Source of the DNA: Arcicella rigui
Lineage (GTDB): Bacteria > Bacteroidota > Bacteroidia > Cytophagales > Spirosomataceae
DNA: 64,000 bases
Direction: 5' to 3'
NCBI RefSeq assembly: GCF_034929435.1
Contig: NZ_JAYFUM010000025.1
Span: 1 to 64,000, forward strand
Positions 17,336 to 26,910 of this stretch are shown here, piece by piece. A program made the translations under genes and the position numbers. Within the stretch, counting starts at the first letter, position 1. Every line of letters starts with the position of its first letter. The notes under the pieces are model-generated. The model was given only the letters and a program-made list of their open reading frames with translations, was not told the origin of the DNA and searched no databases.

Positions 17336-18409
17336 TTACTTCGCCCAATTTTTTCTCAAAAATCTCAGCCAGTTGCCGTGCATGATGTTTTCGATGTCGG
17401 TTTGGGTATAACCTCTTTTTTCGAGAATAGACGGAATTGTTTGTAAATCAGCAATGGTATCTAAATCGTAAGGCCCTTGTTCTGTGCCAAAAGCTCCATC
17501 TAAATCTGAACCAATGCCCACGTGCAAGGCATTGCCAGCCAATTGACAAATATGGTCGAGGTGGTCAACCATCACCGCCAAATTACAGTTCATTTCTTTT
17601 GGGTTTGATTTACCTCTTACCCAGTTTGGTACCATCATCCAAGCGTCTAACGCTCCGCCAATAACAGCATCACGGCTAATCAATTCACTAATTTGCTCGT
17701 CGCTAAATTGGCGATTATGGTTTACCAAACTTCTACAAAGGTTATGGCTTGCCCAAACTGCTCCATTGAAATGATTCATGGCTTCCCAGAAACTATCGTC
17801 ACAAAGGTGCGTCGCATCTAAAATGATGTTCAGCCTTTCCATTTCTTTCAATAAATCTTGCCCAGCTTTTCCCATAAAACCCGTAGCATCTGTTCCTTGT
17901 GCATAACGCCCCGGCCCATAATGAGCTGGGCCAATAGCACGCAAACCATACTGATAGGCTTTCTCGACATGGTTAATCGTCACGAGTGAATCTGCACCTT
18001 CTAAGCTTAAAATATAGCCAATGGGTTTGTTGTCGTTGGGAGTGCCGTTGTTCCAAAGCAGTAAATGTTTTTCTAAAGATTCAAGGTTATTGATTTGAAC
18101 CATTTCGCCACATTCTTCCATGCTTTTGTACCACGCTACTTGTCCTTGTGTTTGAGCCCACGCCTGTTCGGGTGAAGCCCAACCCGGCAAAGTGCTGTCG
18201 GGTTTTACAAATCTGGCAATTTGAGTCGCAACAACCAAGCCAATATTCCCTGCTCTTAATGCAGGAAAAGTAACCGTTCCTTTAGCACGGTCTGGCTTGT
18301 CGGTCATGCCTTTTTCTCTTTCACGAATTTCAGCGACCGATAATCTTAAATCACGATTCCATTCCATCGCATTCATGCTCAGGTCAAGATGTGCGTCTAT
18401 TGTAAACAT
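17336..18409 (-). CDS. M19 (renal dipeptidase-type) membrane dipeptidase family protein
   Basis: A 357-residue metallopeptidase of the amidohydrolase fold. It has FTIDAHLDLS (HxD zinc motif) at the N-terminus, LSLEGADSL (metal-bridging Glu), IGPAHYGPGRY, the ASHNLCRSL His motif and IGSDLDGAFG. Such enzymes cut dipeptides, often with a D-residue at the C-terminal side. The ATG at 18409 is preferred because the frame upstream consists of an inverted repeat read as protein. There is no clear signal peptide, so it is probably cytoplasmic. It is adjacent to a D-amino-acid enzyme and RidA, which suggests use of D-amino-acid-containing peptides. Confidence 0.85.
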   Translation of the reverse strand: MFTIDAHLDLSMNAMEWNRDLRLSVAEIREREKGMTDKPDRAKGTVTFPALRAGNIGLVVATQIARFVKPDSTLPGWASPEQAWAQTQGQVAWYKSMEECGEMVQINNLESLEKHLLLWNNGTPNDNKPIGYILSLEGADSLVTINHVEKAYQYGLRAIGPAHYGPGRYAQGTDATGFMGKAGQDLLKEMERLNIILDATHLCDDSFWEAMNHFNGAVWASHNLCRSLVNHNRQFSDEQISELISRDAVIGGALDAWMMVPNWVRGKSNPKEMNCNLAVMVDHLDHICQLAGNALHVGIGSDLDGAFGTEQGPYDLDTIADLQTIPSILEKRGYTQTDIENIMHGNWLRFLRKNWAK

Positions 18410-18414
18410 ATTTT

Positions 18415-18474
18415 GTAAAACGGGTTTCCAACCCGTCAGAAAAGATAAATTTACGGGTTGGAAACCCGTTTTAC
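18415..18474. repeat. long perfect inverted repeat between two minus-strand genes
   Basis: Two 22-bp arms (core AAAACGGGTTTCCAACCCGT) at 18415-18436 and 18453-18474 pair perfectly around a 16-nt loop. The repeat begins 3 nt after the stop of the upstream D-amino-acid enzyme and ends 5 nt before the dipeptidase ATG. It may act as a processing or attenuation hairpin, or be a small mobile repeat; it lacks a good U-tract. Confidence 0.85.
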
Positions 18475-18476
18475 GG

Positions 18477-19595
18477 CTATATGGAAATGAATCTGTCTCT
18501 TGCAATTGTTTTCCATTGTTCGCCTGTTAATACTTCATTTTCAACAATATTCGCCCTTTCGTACAAAGCACAAGTTGGGCAAATATGAATGGGCAAACCA
18601 TAAAAAACATCTCCAATCTGATAAGTATGATTTTCTGGAACACCCAGTATCAAATGTTCTTCACTTTGTCCGATAAAAGTGACGTTGGGAGCATTCAAGA
18701 AAAATACTCTTTTGTCTAAAGGGTTTTCAGCAGCCACAGATTTATGTCCTAAATCCAGACAAATTTTATCTTTTTCGGGCAAAGAAATTACTCTACTAAC
18801 TACCAAAGCTGCCGTTTCAAAATCTTGTTCTGGATAAGCATCCTGATAGCCTTTATCCCAATACACAAAAGTACCCGGACTGCATTCTACTGCCATTCTT
18901 TGAGCATGAATTGGAAAAGTAGGCGTTCCACCTGCTACGATATTGAGCTTTTGAATGCCTTCTTGGTTTAGCTTTTCTACTAAATTTTCTACGGTTTGGA
19001 AAGCCGTGTTACAGTTTTGTGTACGAATTGTAAGGTCAAAATCTCGAATATGTCCGTCGTAAATATGTAAACCTTCAAGCTTTATAGCTGGTAATTTTTG
19101 TAAGGCAATCGCCAAATCAAAAGCCTTTTCTGGTACAATTCCCGTTCGGTTCATGCCCACATTTAAGTCGATATAAAGCGATAAAGTAAGCTGATTTTCT
19201 AAGGCAATTTTTGACATTGCTTCGCCAACCGCCACAGAATCAACCAAACAAGCAAAATGTGTTTTTGGGAAATGTTTAATGACTTCAATCAAACGCAAAA
19301 GCTTTGCCCCCACTGGCTGATACGCCAAGAGTACATCTTCTGCTTCGCAAGTTGCCAATAATTCAGTTTCGGCAATCGTCGCACATTTGAATTTCTGAAT
19401 CCCTACTTCTTGTAAAAGCTTGGTTACTTCTTTGGTTTTATGGGTTTTGGTGTGCGGTCGCAAGCGATTTACATCATCAATCGAAGCCAAAAGTTTTTGA
19501 ATATTCTGTTTTACGATACTCGGAAAAACCACCAAAGCAGGCGTATCGAGTGTTTCAATATTTTTTATGTTGTACTCAATCGTTTTGTTAATCAT
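18477..19595 (-). CDS. D-serine dehydratase / D-threonine aldolase-family PLP enzyme
   Basis: A 372-residue fold-type III PLP enzyme (alanine racemase N-terminal-like barrel). RPHTKTHK contains the predicted PLP lysine, Lys50. Near the C-terminus IHICPTC gives His337-x-Cys339. HxC is the zinc pair known from eukaryotic-type D-serine dehydratase, whereas D-threonine aldolases carry HxD, so a dehydratase (D-Ser to pyruvate and ammonia) is favoured. RidA directly upstream would clear the 2-aminoacrylate that such a reaction releases. It lies in a minus-strand run with RidA and an M19 dipeptidase. Threonine-aldolase or hydroxyaspartate activity remains possible. Confidence 0.8.
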   Translation of the reverse strand: MINKTIEYNIKNIETLDTPALVVFPSIVKQNIQKLLASIDDVNRLRPHTKTHKTKEVTKLLQEVGIQKFKCATIAETELLATCEAEDVLLAYQPVGAKLLRLIEVIKHFPKTHFACLVDSVAVGEAMSKIALENQLTLSLYIDLNVGMNRTGIVPEKAFDLAIALQKLPAIKLEGLHIYDGHIRDFDLTIRTQNCNTAFQTVENLVEKLNQEGIQKLNIVAGGTPTFPIHAQRMAVECSPGTFVYWDKGYQDAYPEQDFETAALVVSRVISLPEKDKICLDLGHKSVAAENPLDKRVFFLNAPNVTFIGQSEEHLILGVPENHTYQIGDVFYGLPIHICPTCALYERANIVENEVLTGEQWKTIARDRFISI

Positions 19596-19706
19596 GGCTT
19601 AAGTAGGAGTGATGAATTATGAATGATGAATTGTGAATTAAAATATTGAAATTCAATGTGTTAATTCAAATAAGACATCGTTTGTTTTACCAAAACCACT
19701 TATCAA

Positions 19707-20192
19707 TTAGTCTTCGTGGAGTTCAAACATTGCTTCAATTTCCACTGGAATATTGTCTGGAAGTGTTCCCATACCTACTGCACTTCTTACACCGATACCG
19801 TTTTCTGTTCCCCACACTTGAGCAAAAAGTTCGCTACAACCATTGATGACATAAGGATGACGCTCAAACTCTGAAACGCAGTTGACCATACCCAAAATTT
19901 TAATCACACGCTTTACTCGGTCTAAACTTCCCAAATGCGTTTTGATGGTCGAAAGCATGGTTAAACCTACCTGACGAGCCGCTAATTTTCCTTCTTCGAT
20001 GTCTAAATCTTTGCCAATTCTACCAATAATCAAGCTTTTGTCATCTCTTACAGGGCCATGACCCGATAAGTATAAATATTTGCCATCAATCAAATAGGGC
20101 TTGTAAACGCCCAGTGGAAGTGGAGCTGGCGGTAAAGAAAGTCCAAGACTTTCAAAAGAAACTTCAGGTGAAAGTACTTCAATTGTGTTCAT
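19707..20192 (-). CDS. RidA/YjgF family enamine/imine deaminase-like protein
   Basis: A 161-residue cytoplasmic protein of the RidA family: PPAPLPLGVYKPYLIDGKYL near the N-terminus, the LYLSGHGPVRDD strand and IPVEIEAMFEL at the end. The ATG at 20192 starts the conserved domain; the longer frame adds 17 unrelated residues. RidA proteins hydrolyse reactive enamines and imines made by PLP enzymes. The neighbouring D-serine dehydratase-like enzyme is an obvious source. Residues typical of the active RidA subgroup (an Arg in the CVSEFERHPYV area) could not be assigned with certainty, so a non-catalytic YjgF subfamily member is possible. Confidence 0.8.
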   Translation of the reverse strand: MNTIEVLSPEVSFESLGLSLPPAPLPLGVYKPYLIDGKYLYLSGHGPVRDDKSLIIGRIGKDLDIEEGKLAARQVGLTMLSTIKTHLGSLDRVKRVIKILGMVNCVSEFERHPYVINGCSELFAQVWGTENGIGVRSAVGMGTLPDNIPVEIEAMFELHED

Positions 20193-20434
20193 AATTGTTC
20201 TTATTTTTTGTTTCAAATTGTTTTTGATGATACAGAGAATCACTGTGACTATCTGCTTATCTGCAAGGTTTAAAATTTAATAAAAAGAGCTAACCTTTTT
20301 AGTGATGAGTTTTGAGTTGTGAGTGCTGAATTGTGAGTTGTGAATAATTTTTTATAAGATTGATTGTAAGTCAATTACTTATATTTATTATGGAGTCAAA
20401 CTTATAATTCATAACTCATAATTCAGACCCCTAT

Positions 20435-21796
20435 TTACTTCGCTCCATCAATATTACTTTGGCTCGCTTTGGGCGTATTGATTTTTCTGAATTTTGCATT
20501 TTCGATTTTCAAAACCACCGCATTTTTCCATTGATTATTGGTGTAAAAACGTTGTCCGTTTACGGCACTTACGACCAAGCCAATGGGCGTTGCTGCAATG
20601 TATGTACTGGCATCAAAGCCTTTTTTGTATTCTACCAATTCACTTTTGTAGCCCAAAACACTTACTTTGGTATTGGCATTTCCTTCTATGTGTGTAAGTA
20701 CCAGATTTTTGCGTGTACCGTACTTCCAATCTTCGTAGCCACTTCTTTGTACGATAGCGTAAATATACTTTTCATCGTTTGACTGTGTAAACCATACATT
20801 TTCTTCCCGAACTACAGACAAAGGCTTTACTTTGCCGATAGCTTCGGCGTTAGCAAAATTCCAAAGGGCTACTTCTTGTAAAAGAGCTTCTTGCTCGATT
20901 TGAATTTCACCATCCTGTTTTGGCCCGATATTTAATAAAAAATTACCACCTTTTGCCCTAATTTCTGTTAGCATATTGATGATTTCCGTACCTGTTTTGT
21001 GTGGGTCGTTGGTGGGTTTGTACTGCCAATCCGTTCCCATTGTGTAGCAGGCTTCCCACGGGCGGGGCAAGGGTTCGTCGGGTGTATTTTGTTCTGGAGT
21101 AGTCATAATATCACGAGTGATGACTAAATCTGGATTCAAACTCCAAGCGTACTCTCGCAAGCCATCGCCGGGGCCGTCGATGAAAAGAATGTCTATTTTT
21201 CCATAATTGGTTAATAATTCCCTCAATTGTCTTTTGTCGTAATCCATCAATTTAGGATTATTCATCGGGAAATGTTCGGGCAATTGTAAGCGACCAATTT
21301 GGATATTGTTTTGATGAAAAAAGTAAAAATCTTCAGGTGAAAAATACAAGCCAATAGCAATACCTTCTTTTCTGAAAGCCTCAATTAATTCTTTGGTAAG
21401 GTCTTTTCCATAAGGCGTATTCATTACGTTGAAAGGCGTAGTTTGTGTATTGAACATACAAAAGCCCGAATGGTGTTTTGCCGTAAAAACTACGTATTTC
21501 ATACCAGCCAACTTGGCTAATTTAGCCCAATGACTTGGCGTAAATTTATGCGGATTGAAGTATTGGGGTAATTCTTGAATGTACTTTTCAACGTATTCGT
21601 TGGATGCACCAGCCAAGGAATGACTGATAACCGCCCCAAGCGATACGTCCACATTCCAGTGAATAAACATCCCGAAAGCTAAATCTTGAAACCAATTTAC
21701 TCGTTCGGGTTTGTTGTTTACCTGTACTTTTTGTGCTTGAATTTGTATCGTAAAATAAGTACAAATCAAGAGTATTAAGAACTTTTTTGAAAACAT
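20435..21796 (-). CDS. alpha-L-fucosidase, GH29
   Basis: A 453-residue secreted enzyme (signal peptide about residues 1-21, cut after IQAQ). The GH29 barrel starts WFQDLAFGMFIHWN and has FTAKHHSGFCMF (His pair) and KIDILFIDGPGDG, whose Asp207 fits the catalytic nucleophile position. A short C-terminal beta domain follows. It releases L-fucose from glycans. It stands at the head of the RidA/D-amino-acid/dipeptidase run and 280 bp after the SusD gene, with a dispersed repeat in the gap, so it may be transcribed separately from susCD. Confidence 0.88.
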   Translation of the reverse strand: MFSKKFLILLICTYFTIQIQAQKVQVNNKPERVNWFQDLAFGMFIHWNVDVSLGAVISHSLAGASNEYVEKYIQELPQYFNPHKFTPSHWAKLAKLAGMKYVVFTAKHHSGFCMFNTQTTPFNVMNTPYGKDLTKELIEAFRKEGIAIGLYFSPEDFYFFHQNNIQIGRLQLPEHFPMNNPKLMDYDKRQLRELLTNYGKIDILFIDGPGDGLREYAWSLNPDLVITRDIMTTPEQNTPDEPLPRPWEACYTMGTDWQYKPTNDPHKTGTEIINMLTEIRAKGGNFLLNIGPKQDGEIQIEQEALLQEVALWNFANAEAIGKVKPLSVVREENVWFTQSNDEKYIYAIVQRSGYEDWKYGTRKNLVLTHIEGNANTKVSVLGYKSELVEYKKGFDASTYIAATPIGLVVSAVNGQRFYTNNQWKNAVVLKIENAKFRKINTPKASQSNIDGAK

Positions 21797-21860
21797 GAGA
21801 TTGTGTTAAACGATTGTTATTGAGCAATCTATGAAGTTACAAATTTTGTTGGAGGAAATA

Positions 21861-21972
21861 AACCTCATCCCCCCCGCCCCTTCTCCTGTTGAGAAGGGAA
21901 GCTAAAAGAGTGGAATAAACTCCCCTTCTCAACAGGAGAGGGGGAGGGGCGACCGTCGCTACGGATGAGGTT
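21861..21972. repeat. complete copy of dispersed intergenic palindrome
   Basis: Symmetric element with AACCTCATCC at the left edge and GGATGAGGTT at the right edge. Inside are the core CCCTTCTCCTGTTGAGAAGG and its inverted partner CCTTCTCAACAGGAG. It lies between the SusD stop and the GH29 start. Confidence 0.85.
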
Positions 21973-22079
21973 CGCTTATAATTTAAAATTGGATAATAAT
22001 TCTTAATAAGTGATTGCTTCTGAATGAAAAAGTTTAACCGTAGCGTGGGTACTCATCATTCACAATTCAGCACTCATGC

Positions 22080-23624
22080 TTACTTATCCCACCAAACTTT
22101 GGTCAATAAATCGTCCGTTCCTTGTCTTTGTACGGCTTCGTTGTAAGATGCTCTGTTGAGGGTTTGTTCTAATACTGGATATAAGAAACGGCGGAAAATT
22201 TTACCTCCTGTGGCATTGCCCGGATACACGTTTGGCGTTAAAGCTGGATAACCTGTACGACGGTAATTGTTGTAAACTTCCTGAGCATCAGGAAAAAGAC
22301 CAACCCAAACTTGATTATAAATTTGTTCTGTCTGAACAGCTACCGAGCTACTGGTTTTGAGGGCATGAGCCGCCACATAGCTGTCGATACGAGCTTGAGC
22401 AATTGTTCCCGTTGTTCCGCTAATCAAATCCCATTGTTGCATGGCTGCACGGATACCCGTTTCGTATAAACTGCTTGCTGTTTCAGCACTGTACCAACCT
22501 CTTAAAGCTGCTTCTGCCAATAAGAAATTAGATTCTGCTACTGTAAACAATAATAACGGAGCATCTACTTTCAAAACGGTTGTTTGTTTTGGTTCTGAAA
22601 ACGTTACAAAATCAGCAGGTTTAGTTCCGTTGATAGTAGCAGGCATTCCTTTCTGAATACTTTCATCTGAACTTGCAGTACCATTTACATACACTACCGA
22701 AAGTACGCCCAGACGTGGGTCATTATTCGCTTTTAATGAATTGATAAAAACATCTTGGTACTTACCGCCTTCGGTATTGTTGATACCATCGGCACGAAGA
22801 TAATTGTCGTTCAACAATTGCCAAGCGATGGGGTTTTTGTTGATGTTTTGTCCGCCAGAAGTATAGCTCATTTTAGCAATATCAGCGTAATCTCTGATAA
22901 CACCGCCAGCGATAGCCTTCGTTACCCAGCTTTGTGCCGAAGCAGCATCTACTTTTGTCAGACGCATTCCCAAGCGAAGCATTAGTGAGTAAGCAAACTT
23001 TTTCCATTTCGTTACATTTCCTTGATAAATCAAATCAGAATTGCCAAAAGTACTTGTATTTGAAGTAGTTAAAGCTGTTGCTGAGGCTTCTAATTCTTTC
23101 AACATATCGGCGTAAATCGCACTTTGTGCATCGTACTTTGGCTGAAAAATAGAAAGATTATAGCCTTGCCCTGCTTCCGAATAGGGAATATCTCCGTATA
23201 AATCTGTCAAACGACTGAAACAATACACTCGCCAAATACGAGCCATAGCGTACTGATTTACCTTGGTCGGGTCGTCTTTTACAGCTTTAATTACTTCGCC
23301 AATTTCGTTGATTTGCGTAGGATACGAGTTGGTAAAAACGCCTCCCGTAGCATTCACTTGCGATGCCGTATATTTTGAACCAAAGCCTTCTACGTCGTTG
23401 TAGCTGGTGGTATATTGCATCAAACCAAACAAAAGACTTCCTTTATTGCCACTGTTGGCTGCTCCGTCGTACAAGGCTTTACTAAAAATGTAAGCAGTCG
23501 TTGGCACAGAAACGGCATTGGGATTGGTATTAATTTCGGCAAAATCTTTGTCGCAAGCCGTAAAAAGGCTCATGCTACACGCTGCCAATATGGGAAATGT
23601 ATATTTAGAAAATAACTTTTTCAT
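22080..23624 (-). CDS. SusD/RagB-family outer-membrane lipoprotein (SusD-like_2 type)
   Basis: A 514-residue lipoprotein; the lipobox LFTAC makes Cys23 the likely lipidation site. The start DFAEINTNPNAVSVPTTAYIF and the later PIAWQLL and LPLLFTVAESNFLLAEAALRGW-type regions match the SusD-like family that uses TPR helices to bind glycans or peptides at the cell surface. It starts 12 bp after the SusC stop, so the two are one operon and form a lidded importer. The ligand is unknown; the cluster suggests fucose/GlcNAc-containing material. Confidence 0.9.
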   Translation of the reverse strand: MKKLFSKYTFPILAACSMSLFTACDKDFAEINTNPNAVSVPTTAYIFSKALYDGAANSGNKGSLLFGLMQYTTSYNDVEGFGSKYTASQVNATGGVFTNSYPTQINEIGEVIKAVKDDPTKVNQYAMARIWRVYCFSRLTDLYGDIPYSEAGQGYNLSIFQPKYDAQSAIYADMLKELEASATALTTSNTSTFGNSDLIYQGNVTKWKKFAYSLMLRLGMRLTKVDAASAQSWVTKAIAGGVIRDYADIAKMSYTSGGQNINKNPIAWQLLNDNYLRADGINNTEGGKYQDVFINSLKANNDPRLGVLSVVYVNGTASSDESIQKGMPATINGTKPADFVTFSEPKQTTVLKVDAPLLLFTVAESNFLLAEAALRGWYSAETASSLYETGIRAAMQQWDLISGTTGTIAQARIDSYVAAHALKTSSSVAVQTEQIYNQVWVGLFPDAQEVYNNYRRTGYPALTPNVYPGNATGGKIFRRFLYPVLEQTLNRASYNEAVQRQGTDDLLTKVWWDK

Positions 23625-23636
23625 TGTCTTGCTTTT

Positions 23637-26600
23637 TTAGAATTTGAGGTTCAGGTTCACACCAAATGAACGTGTACGTGGCAAACCGATAGATTCAATA
23701 CCTTGTGCCGCACCGTTGGTTAAGCCTTGTTCGGGGTCGAAGTTTTCTGTTTCTTTATACAAAATCAACAAATTGCGACCAACCAACGAAACACTTGCCG
23801 ATTGTACTCCTAACGATTTTAAGAAACCAGAAGGCAAACGATACGAAAGGATAATCTGACGGAGTTTTACAAAACTTGCATCGTGTACAAATAATTCTGT
23901 ATAACGGTTGAGGTTGTTGTAGTAAGCACTACGCAAATTTGCCACAGGGACAGTATAAGAATAGGCATCGCCACTCGCTGTTACGCCTTTCAACGCTAAA
24001 CCATTTTCACGGCCCGGCAAAGTTGATTTCAATAAACCCAAACGAGTAGCATATACTTCCATTACAGAGAAAATACTACCGCCAAATTTGCCATCAACCA
24101 ATACATCTAAAGAGAAGTTTTTGTACTTGAAAGTATTGCTCAAGCCCATTGTATAAGGCGAAACGCCATTGCCCAAATATTGGTTGTTGTCGGTTTGTAA
24201 AGGAAGGTTCGAGTTGGTATCATAAATGATATTGCCCGAAGCATCTCTTTTCATACGATAGCCATAAATTCCACCAAAAGGCATACCTACTTGGTTGTTG
24301 ATGAAGGCGTTACCGTTGGCTGAGTTACCGATTGAAAATGTATTAATACCGTCTGCTAATTTTAATACTTCACTTTTGTTATAGGCAAAATTGAAGCTTG
24401 CATTCCATGAGAAATTGGCGGTTTTGATAGGCGTGCCATCAATCAATAATTCAATCCCTCTGTTGCTCAATTCACCTGAGTTCAAGATAGCACTTGTATA
24501 ACCAGATGCTCCAGAAATAGGTACGCTTACGATGTCGTTCGTAGATTTTTTGTCATATACTGCTACGTCGATATTAAAACGTCCGCCCAACATACGAGTC
24601 GTTAAGCCCAATTCGGTAGTGGTAGAAGTAAACGGTTTCAACTCCGCATTGGTAATCGCCGTTGAACTTACATTTTGTAAAGGCACAGAGCTTGCACTTG
24701 GTACACTGCTGTAAGTCAGGTTGATAGCATAAGGGTCAGGACCACCGCCACCTACTTGTGCCCACGAACCACGTAGTTTTAAGTGGTTAATTACTTTTGG
24801 CATACTAATAATGTCCGAAAGAATTAAGCTTGTTCCCACACTTGGATAGAAGATGTTATTGTTTTTCGGACTTAAAGTAGAAAACCGATCTTGGCGACCT
24901 GTCAGTGTTAAGAACCATATTCCTTTATAGTCTAAATCAGCCGAACCGAAAACAGAATTTGTTTTTACATTACTCGTAACAGGCGTTACCGAAGAAGTAG
25001 CTAAGTTGGAGAAGCTGTAAAAATAAGGAATGGTATAACCTTGTCCGTAAAAATCAAATTGGTTGTTTTTAAACTGACGAGTATTTGCCCCAGCCATAGC
25101 CGATAAGCCAAGTACATCACCAAATTTGGTATTATAAGCCGCCGTAATCATACTATTGGTTTCAGATACATCCGATTTGATACCGTCGTACTGTCCTTGC
25201 GGAATGTACTGTCCGCCTGTTGGCATAATACTCGTGAAGTTGTAATTATACACATCTCGTGTAGTGGTAGCCTTCAACGTTAAATTTTTCAATATATCAT
25301 AAGAAACAGAGGCTTGTCCGATAAAGCGGTCTTTGGTATCGGTTTCTTTAAATTTATTGATAAAGAAATAACCATTCGTTACGATACCTGCATCGTTCCA
25401 GAAAATTTCATTGCCATTGGCATCATGTCCGGGGTCCAACCATCTTACATCAACGGTATTTGCTACTTCATAAGCCATCCAGTTGGGATTCCCCAAAGCA
25501 TCCCCTGCAATCGGGCGATTATTGCCTTGTTCGAGGTTGTACTGTACCAGTGCTTCGGCTCTGAGGCGTTCGCTCAATTTTGCCGAAATATTCAAATTTG
25601 CCGTTTTACGGTTGTAAGTATTTGAAGGCAATACACTTTTAGCACTTAAATCCGCCAAAGACAAACGATAACTAATGGCTTCATTTCCACCAGAAAAAGC
25701 AAGAGAGTTGGTGATATTTGTACCTGTTTGGTAGAAATTTTTCAAATTATCTTTCTGTGCTACATAAGGGTGATTTTTACCATCGGCAGCCATATAATTG
25801 GGAGAACCGTCGATTTTTGCCCCAAACGAACGGCGACCCGTAGCCTGTGCTTGTGCCAAAGTTGTAGGCATTACACCACCATCTCCTTGCCCGTACTCGT
25901 ACTGAAAATCAGGGAATACCGCCACATTTTCTACCGCAAAAGTACCATTGTACTCAACGCCAATGCCTTTTTGTGCTTTTCCTTTTTTAGTCGTGATTAA
26001 AATAACGCCATTTGCTCCACGAGAACCATACAAAGCGGCAGCCGCACCACCTTTTAGCACTGTCATCGACTCAATATCATCGGGGTTGATTGCCGCAATA
26101 CCATCACCACGGTCAGTTCCTCCTTTTGTTCCAAAACCATTAGGTAATGAACTTCCGCCTGGCACACTGTTGTCAATCGGCATACCATTGATAACGTACA
26201 AAGGTTGGCTATTGCCTGTTAATGAACCATTTCCACGAATAACTACACGGCTCGAACCACCCGGCCCCGTTGATAAACCTGTGGCATTTACCCCTGCGAT
26301 TTTACCCGTTAAAGCATTCGCAACGTTGTTTTCACGAGCTTGTGTAAAGTCTGAACCATTAATTTCTGATACAGAATATGCCAAGGCTTTTTTATCTTTT
26401 TTTACGCCCAAAGCCGTTACAACGACTTCGCTCAACTGTTGTACATTTTCTTTTAACGTAACTGCAATAGAGGTTTGGCTTGTAGTTATTAGCGTTTCAA
26501 ATTTTTCATAACCAACGCTACTTACTACTAAAGTGATGTTTTTAGTGGAAAGGCTTTCAGGCAAACTCAATTTGAAATTTCCCTCAGCATCTGTACTTGT

Positions 26601-26837
26601 ACCTATTCTTGGATTTTCTTTTACAAAAACCGCAGCACCAATCACGGGGCTTGCATCTTTTGCAGAAATTACTTTTCCTCCAATTTCTCTAACAATACCT
26701 TTTTGAGTAGATTTTGACAGTTGAGTAGGGATATTCTTGTTCACATTAGCATGCGAATTACCACTTATTGCCAAACTTCCGATAAGCGAAAGCCATAATA
26801 AGCGTTGAGAGCCTTTTAATAGTCTAATTTTTTTCAT
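23637..26837 (-). CDS. SusC/RagA-family TonB-linked outer-membrane receptor
   Basis: A 1066-residue TonB-dependent transporter. A signal peptide is followed by a carboxypeptidase-D-like regulatory domain (GKVISAKDASPVIGAAVFV, about residues 53-140), the TonB-box-like ENVQQLSEVVVTALG, a plug domain with VVIRGNGSL and the hallmark LKGGAAAALYGSRGANGVI, and a 22-strand barrel ending in Phe (VNLNLKF). It imports large ligands with the SusD partner. It is divergently transcribed from a DeoR regulator across a 252-bp region with an inverted repeat. Confidence 0.93.
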   Translation of the reverse strand: MKKIRLLKGSQRLLWLSLIGSLAISGNSHANVNKNIPTQLSKSTQKGIVREIGGKVISAKDASPVIGAAVFVKENPRIGTSTDAEGNFKLSLPESLSTKNITLVVSSVGYEKFETLITTSQTSIAVTLKENVQQLSEVVVTALGVKKDKKALAYSVSEINGSDFTQARENNVANALTGKIAGVNATGLSTGPGGSSRVVIRGNGSLTGNSQPLYVINGMPIDNSVPGGSSLPNGFGTKGGTDRGDGIAAINPDDIESMTVLKGGAAAALYGSRGANGVILITTKKGKAQKGIGVEYNGTFAVENVAVFPDFQYEYGQGDGGVMPTTLAQAQATGRRSFGAKIDGSPNYMAADGKNHPYVAQKDNLKNFYQTGTNITNSLAFSGGNEAISYRLSLADLSAKSVLPSNTYNRKTANLNISAKLSERLRAEALVQYNLEQGNNRPIAGDALGNPNWMAYEVANTVDVRWLDPGHDANGNEIFWNDAGIVTNGYFFINKFKETDTKDRFIGQASVSYDILKNLTLKATTTRDVYNYNFTSIMPTGGQYIPQGQYDGIKSDVSETNSMITAAYNTKFGDVLGLSAMAGANTRQFKNNQFDFYGQGYTIPYFYSFSNLATSSVTPVTSNVKTNSVFGSADLDYKGIWFLTLTGRQDRFSTLSPKNNNIFYPSVGTSLILSDIISMPKVINHLKLRGSWAQVGGGGPDPYAINLTYSSVPSASSVPLQNVSSTAITNAELKPFTSTTTELGLTTRMLGGRFNIDVAVYDKKSTNDIVSVPISGASGYTSAILNSGELSNRGIELLIDGTPIKTANFSWNASFNFAYNKSEVLKLADGINTFSIGNSANGNAFINNQVGMPFGGIYGYRMKRDASGNIIYDTNSNLPLQTDNNQYLGNGVSPYTMGLSNTFKYKNFSLDVLVDGKFGGSIFSVMEVYATRLGLLKSTLPGRENGLALKGVTASGDAYSYTVPVANLRSAYYNNLNRYTELFVHDASFVKLRQIILSYRLPSGFLKSLGVQSASVSLVGRNLLILYKETENFDPEQGLTNGAAQGIESIGLPRTRSFGVNLNLKF

Positions 26838-26869
26838 GCTTGAAAGTTTTTATGGTAAACTGGATATTG

Positions 26870-26910
26870 CAATAAATGCAAATAAATATTGCATTTATTG
26901 CACAAACATA
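26870..26910 (-). promoter_or_regulatory. susC promoter -7 element and inverted-repeat operator/leader hairpin
   Basis: Perfect 11-bp arms GCAATAAATGC (26870-26880) and GCATTTATTGC (26891-26901) with a 10-nt spacer lie 33 bp upstream of the susC ATG. On the minus strand TATGTTTG (26910-26903) directly before it matches the Bacteroidota -7 element TAnnTTTG. The repeat would overlap the transcription start or leader, a sensible place for repressor binding by the divergent DeoR protein. No -33 TTG is evident at the expected distance, and the operator role is inference. Confidence 0.5.

Noticed and set aside
18410..18505. N-terminal extension of the M19 dipeptidase
   Set aside because: It translates the 22-bp inverted repeat (KTGFQPV... 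TGWKPVL) and overlaps the upstream gene; the family start is at 18409.
25948..26511. A 187-codon plus-strand frame inside susC
   Set aside because: Antisense shadow of the conserved SusC plug region; the composition is not protein-like.
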